Shown here in pieces: positions 6,860 to 10,250 of a stretch of DNA of 10,250 bases; the first letter of the stretch is position 1, and the number at the start of each line of letters is the position of its first letter. Where the stretch lies: contig DAOTYE010000077.1 in assembly GCA_034434915.1 (NCBI GenBank), positions 1-10,250 on the forward strand, written 5' to 3'. The notes below the pieces were generated by a model that was not told the origin of the DNA, made no database searches, and worked only from the letters and a program-made list of their open reading frames with translations. This DNA comes from DAOTYE01 sp034434915. Lineage in GTDB: Bacteria > Chloroflexota > Dehalococcoidia > Dehalococcoidales > RBG-16-60-22. Made by a program: the position numbers and the translations under genes.

Positions 6860-8050
6860 CTAGTTTTTGTCCGGCAGTACCTCAATGCCGGGCAGAGTGC
6901 CTTTGCTGAGGAACTCCAGGGATGCCCCACCGCCGGTAGAGACAAACGTCATTTTGTGCGTCAGCCCCATCTCGTTGACGATGTCAGCGGTATTGCCGCC
7001 GCCGATGACGGTGTTTGCTTTAAGACCGGCGAGGAGCCCGGCGATTTCCTGCGTCCCCTTAGCAAACTGTGGTATTTCATATACGCCTAGAGGACCATTC
7101 CAGAAGATGGTCTTGCTCCGGCGCAGTTCATCACTGAAAGCTTTCACCGTCTGCGGACCGATGTCAGCAATTGCTTTATCCTTCGGAACAGCGGAGATGG
7201 GGACAACTTCTGTCGGCGCATTCGCTTCAATTTTTGCGGTGACAACGGCATCCAACGGGAGGAGCAGACGGACTTTTTTCTCCCTGGCTTTGTTCATGAG
7301 TTTCTTTGCCGTCTCTATCCTGTCCGCTTCAAGGAGCGATATGCCAATCTCATATCCCTGTGCCTTCAGGAACGTTCCCGCCATTCCCCCGCCAATGAGC
7401 ATGGTGTCCACCTTGTCCATGATGTTTTCCAGCATGACCACTTTATCACTGATTTTGGCTCCGCCAAGGAGCGCCGCGAAGGGGCGCGCCGGGTTTTGGA
7501 GCAGATTGCCGAGGCTTTTAATCTCCTTTTCCATGAGAAAGCCAGCAACGGCGGGAAGGTGTTTAGCAACTCCGGTAACTGAGGCATGGGCGCGGTGAGC
7601 CGTACCGAAGGCGTCATTAACGTAGATGTCACCCAGACTGGCAAGTGCCCGGGCGAAGGCAGAATCCCCAGACTCTTCTTCCGGGTGAAAACGCAGGTTT
7701 TCCAGGAGCAGGACGTCTCCATTTTTCAGGGCGGATACCATCTTTTCCACTTCCGGTCCAATACAGTCTTTTGCATAAGCCACAGGTTTGCCCAGAAGCT
7801 GAGACAGATGCCTGGCAATGACACCCAGCCGCAGGCTTTCCACCACTTTGCCATCAGGGCGCCCCAGGTGGGACATAAGGATAACTTTAGCTCCTTTATC
7901 AATAAGATAGGTAATTGAAGGCAGGGCCGCCCTGATGCGAGCGTCATCCGTAATCTCGCCGGTCTTTTTATCCAGAGGAACATTGAAGTCAACCCTTACC
8001 AGAGTCCTCTTTCCACTCACTTTCACGTCTTTGACCGTCATTTTATCCAT
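6860..8050 (-). CDS. pgk: Phosphoglycerate kinase (Pgk, EC 2.7.2.3)
   Basis: Pgk transfers phosphate between 1,3-bisphosphoglycerate and ADP. The 396-residue protein has the normal two-domain layout. The N-terminal half binds phosphoglycerate: RVDFNVPL (19-26), SHLGRP (60-65), ENLRFHPEE (117-125) and FGTAHRAHAS (148-157). The C-terminal half binds nucleotide: LLGGAKISDK (194-203), FWNGPLGVYE (316-325), IGGGNTADIV (349-358) and STGGGASLEFL (371-381). One departure from the textbook sequence is Asn353, where many Pgk proteins have Asp in the GGGDT motif. AGGAG stands 6 bases before the ATG. The next in-frame ATG, codon 4, is less well placed. dxs ends 23 bases upstream and apgM begins 19 bases downstream. 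Confidence 0.97.
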   Translation of the reverse strand: MDKMTVKDVKVSGKRTLVRVDFNVPLDKKTGEITDDARIRAALPSITYLIDKGAKVILMSHLGRPDGKVVESLRLGVIARHLSQLLGKPVAYAKDCIGPEVEKMVSALKNGDVLLLENLRFHPEEESGDSAFARALASLGDIYVNDAFGTAHRAHASVTGVAKHLPAVAGFLMEKEIKSLGNLLQNPARPFAALLGGAKISDKVVMLENIMDKVDTMLIGGGMAGTFLKAQGYEIGISLLEADRIETAKKLMNKAREKKVRLLLPLDAVVTAKIEANAPTEVVPISAVPKDKAIADIGPQTVKAFSDELRRSKTIFWNGPLGVYEIPQFAKGTQEIAGLLAGLKANTVIGGGNTADIVNEMGLTHKMTFVSTGGGASLEFLSKGTLPGIEVLPDKN

Positions 8051-8073
8051 GCAGTGCTCCTGAATATTTATTT

Positions 8074-9975
8074 CTATTTCACAGTTGCTGTTTTTCTCTG
8101 CGCCAGCTTGCTTTTATCAGGCGGCAAAAGGCTTAGAGTCCGCCTGACGATGCCGTCAGCATCAAGACCGTAGCGGGCGCGGAGAACCGCCTGTGGTCCC
8201 TGCTCCACGAACTCATCCGGAATGCCCATCATGGCGATGTGTGTGTCAGTGATGCCAGCTTCCTGCAGGAACTGGACGACACGACTGCCAAAGCCGCCGC
8301 TGAGCGTATTCTCTTCTATTGTGATGATATGCTTCATATGGCTCGCCAGCGTTATAAGAAGCCCGGTGTCAAGCGGTTTGGCAAAGCGGGCATTGACCAC
8401 CGTTGCCTCAATGTTATGAGCAGAAGATAATATTCTTCCTGCTTCAAGTGCTGGCATCACCATTGAACCGATGGCTACGAGCGCCACATCCCCGCCTTCT
8501 CGCAGAATCTCCCACCTGCCAATAGGAATCTCGCGAAAGGAATTTTCCAGCTCTACTCCCACTCCACAGCCTCGTGGATATCGTATTGCCATCGGCTTGC
8601 CTGCTTTCACCGCGGTATAGAGCAGGTGCCGGAGCTCATTTTCATCTTTGGGCGCGGCGACAATCAGGTTGGGGATGAGGGTCAGATAAGACAGGTCAAA
8701 CGTCCCCTGGTGTGTCTTGCCGTCATCGCCCACGATACCACTGCGGTCAATGGCGAAGACCACAGGGAGCTCCTGCAGACAGACGTCATGGACAATCTGG
8801 TCAAAGGAACGCTGCAGGAAAGTGGAGTAAATGGCGACGATGGGAATGAAGCCCTGAGCCGCCAGACCGGCGGCAAAGGTTACCGCGTGCTGTTCGCAGA
8901 TGCCCACGTCAAAGACGCGCTTGGGGAACTCTGCCGCAACGATGCTCAGACAATTGCCTTCTGGCATGGCTGGAGTGATGGTTACCAGTTTAGGATTTTC
9001 ACGGGAAAGCTGAAGCACCGTCCTGGCAAAGACTTCACTATACGTTGGTATTTTCTTCTTGTCAGTGCACTTAGGGGGGACGCCGTGGAAATAGACAGCG
9101 TCACTCTCCGCCGGTTGATAGCCTTTACCTTTTACCGTGACCACATGGACGAGGGTCGGTTTGAGAGAATAGCTCTTCGCCTGAGTGAGAGCTATCTCAA
9201 GGTCTTTAATCCGGTGTCCGTCCACCGGCCCGATGTAAGTGAACCCCAGCTCTTCCCAGATGAGCGTGGGCAGGACAAAACCTTTGACTCTGCCCTTCAT
9301 CATCTGGCTCAATTGCCAGAGCTTATCACCCAAGGGGAGCGAGGTGATGGCTTCCTCACCCTTTTTCTTTGCCCAGTGATACCGGCGGTCAAAGCGGATT
9401 CTGCTCAGCAGTTTGGAGACCGCGCCAACAGTCGGCGAGATTGACATGCCGTTATCGCAGAGGATTACAGTGAGCTTTGAACCGAGGTGCCCAGCCTGGT
9501 TGAGGGCTTCCAGCGCCATGCCGCCGGTGATGCCGCCATCTCCGATTACCGCCACAACGTTATGGTCTGCACCGGAGAGGTCGCGGGCGACCGCCATCCC
9601 CAGAGCGGCGGATACCGATGTGCTGGCATGCCCGGCACCGAAGGGGTCATGCTCGCTCTCTTTGCGACAGGTGAAACCGGAAAGACCGCGATACTGGCGT
9701 AAAGTAGCGAAAGACTTTCTGCGCCCGGTGAGCAGTTTATGGACATAAGACTGATGGCCTATGTCCCAGATGATTTTATCTCTGGGGCTATCAAAGACGC
9801 GATGCAGAGCAATGGTAAGCTCAACCACTCCCAGATTGGAAGCGAGATGTCCGCCGGTGATGGTGACAGTATTGATGAGTTCCTGACGGAGCTCAGACGC
9901 CAGTTGCTTCAATTTCTGCGGCGCGAGCTTCTTTAAATCAGCGGGGCTGTCTATTGAATCCAGCAGTCTAGGCAT
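8074..9975 (-). CDS. dxs: 1-Deoxy-D-xylulose-5-phosphate synthase (Dxs, EC 2.2.1.7)
   Basis: Dxs condenses pyruvate and glyceraldehyde 3-phosphate into 1-deoxy-D-xylulose 5-phosphate, the first step of the MEP isoprenoid pathway. The 633-residue length fits. The thiamine-diphosphate half shows GHLASNLGVVELTIALH (42-58), GHQSYVHKLLTGR (73-85), GAGHASTSVSAALG (113-126) and the Mg/ThDP motif GDGGITGGMALEALN (145-159) with CDNGMSIS (173-180). The transketolase-like centre has the catalytic Glu361 in GICEQHAVTFAAG (358-370) and DRSGIVGDDGKTHQGTFDL (410-428). The C-terminal domain holds ITIEENTLSGGFGS (551-564). The N-terminus LLDSIDSPADLKKL is typical, supporting the ATG at 9975, although no strong Shine-Dalgarno precedes it. 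It is the first gene of the operon, with a likely promoter about 30-60 bases upstream. Confidence 0.97.
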   Translation of the reverse strand: MPRLLDSIDSPADLKKLAPQKLKQLASELRQELINTVTITGGHLASNLGVVELTIALHRVFDSPRDKIIWDIGHQSYVHKLLTGRRKSFATLRQYRGLSGFTCRKESEHDPFGAGHASTSVSAALGMAVARDLSGADHNVVAVIGDGGITGGMALEALNQAGHLGSKLTVILCDNGMSISPTVGAVSKLLSRIRFDRRYHWAKKKGEEAITSLPLGDKLWQLSQMMKGRVKGFVLPTLIWEELGFTYIGPVDGHRIKDLEIALTQAKSYSLKPTLVHVVTVKGKGYQPAESDAVYFHGVPPKCTDKKKIPTYSEVFARTVLQLSRENPKLVTITPAMPEGNCLSIVAAEFPKRVFDVGICEQHAVTFAAGLAAQGFIPIVAIYSTFLQRSFDQIVHDVCLQELPVVFAIDRSGIVGDDGKTHQGTFDLSYLTLIPNLIVAAPKDENELRHLLYTAVKAGKPMAIRYPRGCGVGVELENSFREIPIGRWEILREGGDVALVAIGSMVMPALEAGRILSSAHNIEATVVNARFAKPLDTGLLITLASHMKHIITIEENTLSGGFGSRVVQFLQEAGITDTHIAMMGIPDEFVEQGPQAVLRARYGLDADGIVRRTLSLLPPDKSKLAQRKTATVK

Positions 9976-10005
9976 CGTCTGTTCAGCACGCTTCAGTTCT
10001 TCCCC

Positions 10006-10035
10006 ATACTAACAATGAAGACAACTTATTGTCAA
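10006..10035 (-). promoter_or_regulatory. Likely sigma70 promoter of dxs and the downstream operon
   Basis: On the minus strand a perfect -35 TTGACA (10035-10030) is followed after 18 bases by TAGTAT (10011-10006), a 4-of-6 match to the -10. Transcription would start near 9999, leaving a leader of about 25 bases before the dxs ATG. That is too short for a riboswitch. A 5-bp inverted repeat overlaps the -35. Confidence 0.6.
10020..10033. repeat. Inverted repeat GACAA-CTTA-TTGTC overlapping the dxs -35
   Basis: GACAA (10020-10024) and TTGTC (10029-10033) are perfect inverted arms around CTTA. The right arm shares its bases with the -35 hexamer of the dxs promoter. It could be an operator half-site pair, or chance in a short AT-rich region. 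The sequence alone does not decide. Confidence 0.3.
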
Positions 10036-10063
10036 GGCGGTACGAGCGGGAAAACCCTGCGTC

Positions 10064-10092
10064 TTGACCTGTTCTCCGCCTAATGCTAAAGT
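10064..10092 (+). promoter_or_regulatory. Likely sigma70 promoter of tRNA-Arg
   Basis: TTGACC (10064-10069) and TAAAGT (10087-10092) are separated by exactly 17 bases. The expected start near 10099 lies about 6 bases before the mature tRNA 5' end at 10105. The promoter is divergent from the dxs promoter, with 28 bases between the two -35 elements. Confidence 0.65.
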
Positions 10093-10104
10093 GATAGAGA
10101 ATGT

Positions 10105-10178
10105 GTCCCTGTAGCTCAGCTGGATAGAGCGGCTGCCTTCTAAGCAGCGGGTCGTGGGTTCGAATCCCTCCAGGGACG
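10105..10178 (+). tRNA. tRNA-Arg (anticodon UCU)
   Basis: The full cloverleaf can be folded by eye in 74 bases. The acceptor stem GTCCCTG/CAGGGAC (10105-10111 with 10171-10177) is perfect. The D arm is GCTC/GAGC with an AGCTGGATA loop. The anticodon stem is GCTGC/GCAGC around the loop CTTCTAA, giving anticodon TCT at 10139-10141, which reads AGA and probably AGG arginine codons. The variable loop is GGGTC and the T loop is TTCGAAT. The T stem GTGGG/CCCTC holds one U-U mismatch at pair 50-64. G10178 is the discriminator. The 3' CCA is not encoded and must be added by a nucleotidyltransferase. I see no intrinsic terminator directly after it. Confidence 0.96.
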
Positions 10179-10250
10179 CTATGGCTTTTGCCGCAAACCA
10201 AAAACCTCTTCAGCCGCCAGTATGCCTCGGTCAAGCGTTTCAGGTAAAGA
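10179..10250 (-). CDS. Possible C-terminal end of an unidentified gene (5' end outside the window)
   Basis: On the minus strand one frame is open from the window edge for 23 codons and ends at TAG (10181-10179). It reads SLPETLDRGILAAEEVFGLR and finishes QKP. The composition, an amphipathic Ala/Glu/Leu helix ending in a basic tail, looks like the end of a real protein. The stop falls immediately after the last base of the tRNA. The evidence is thin: 23 open codons are not significant, and a plus-strand frame starting at an ATG at 10181 is also open to the edge. I cannot name a family. Confidence 0.35.
   Translation of the reverse strand, partial: SLPETLDRGILAAEEVFGLRQKP

Noticed and set aside
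6841..6945. N-terminal extension of apgM to the ATG at 6945
   Set aside because: It would overlap pgk by about 85 bases and add about 35 residues with no family counterpart. The GTG at 6840 has a good ribosome site and gives normal length.
6867..7598. Plus-strand 243-codon ORF
   Set aside because: Antisense shadow of pgk, rich in Ser, Pro and Arg as expected from reversed GC-rich codons.
8626..9444. Plus-strand 272-codon ORF
   Set aside because: It lies wholly inside dxs on the opposite strand, has no recognisable domain, and the dxs reading carries every catalytic motif.
10183..10191. GGC-TTTT-GCC mini-hairpin after tRNA-Arg
   Set aside because: A 3-bp stem without a T tract is not an intrinsic terminator.
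9983..10234. Minus-strand 83-codon ORF containing GGIRTHDPLLRRQPLYPAELQG-like sequence
   Set aside because: This stretch is the antisense translation of the tRNA-Arg gene, a well-known spurious protein in databases. It also overlaps the divergent promoters.

Overview
The window looks like a piece of a bacterial chromosome from the class Dehalococcoidia (phylum Chloroflexota), for example Dehalococcoides or Dehalogenimonas or an uncultured relative. This rests on gene order (dxs, pgk, an archaeal-type phosphoglycerate mutase, tpiA, miaA, dapF, an LL-diaminopimelate aminotransferase and hflX in one run) and on protein character. The lineage call is inference from memory, not a database match.

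Layout from right to left, following transcription on the minus strand. At the right edge, about 70 bases may hold the 3' end of an unidentified minus-strand gene (10179-10250). A tRNA-Arg(UCU) gene lies on the plus strand (10105-10178) with its own promoter. A short divergent intergenic region carries back-to-back sigma70-like promoters for the tRNA and for dxs. Eight tightly packed minus-strand genes follow, from 9975 to 662: dxs, pgk, apgM, tpiA, miaA, dapF, dapL and hflX. Gaps are 23, 19, 12, -4, 5, 24 and about 22-82 bases, so they are probably one operon driven from the dxs promoter. Beyond a gap of about 210 bases is an AT-richer segment with a small membrane-protein gene (449-180). A 33-codon reading frame (183-82) overlaps its stop codon, and the two may be halves of one frameshifted gene.

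The genes make metabolic sense together. TpiA, Pgk and ApgM handle triose phosphates and phosphoglycerates. Dxs draws glyceraldehyde 3-phosphate and pyruvate into the MEP isoprenoid pathway, and MiaA consumes the isoprenoid product DMAPP to modify tRNA. DapL and DapF make meso-diaminopimelate for lysine. HflX is a ribosome-associated GTPase. Genes for glyceraldehyde-3-phosphate dehydrogenase and enolase are not in the window.

Most of the window is ordinary housekeeping DNA, and I see no convincing new system, CRISPR array or mobile element. The points most worth checking are the hflX start, where conserved N-terminal residues lie upstream of the only canonical start codon and behind a good Shine-Dalgarno followed by ATC, and the apparent frameshift in the small membrane gene.
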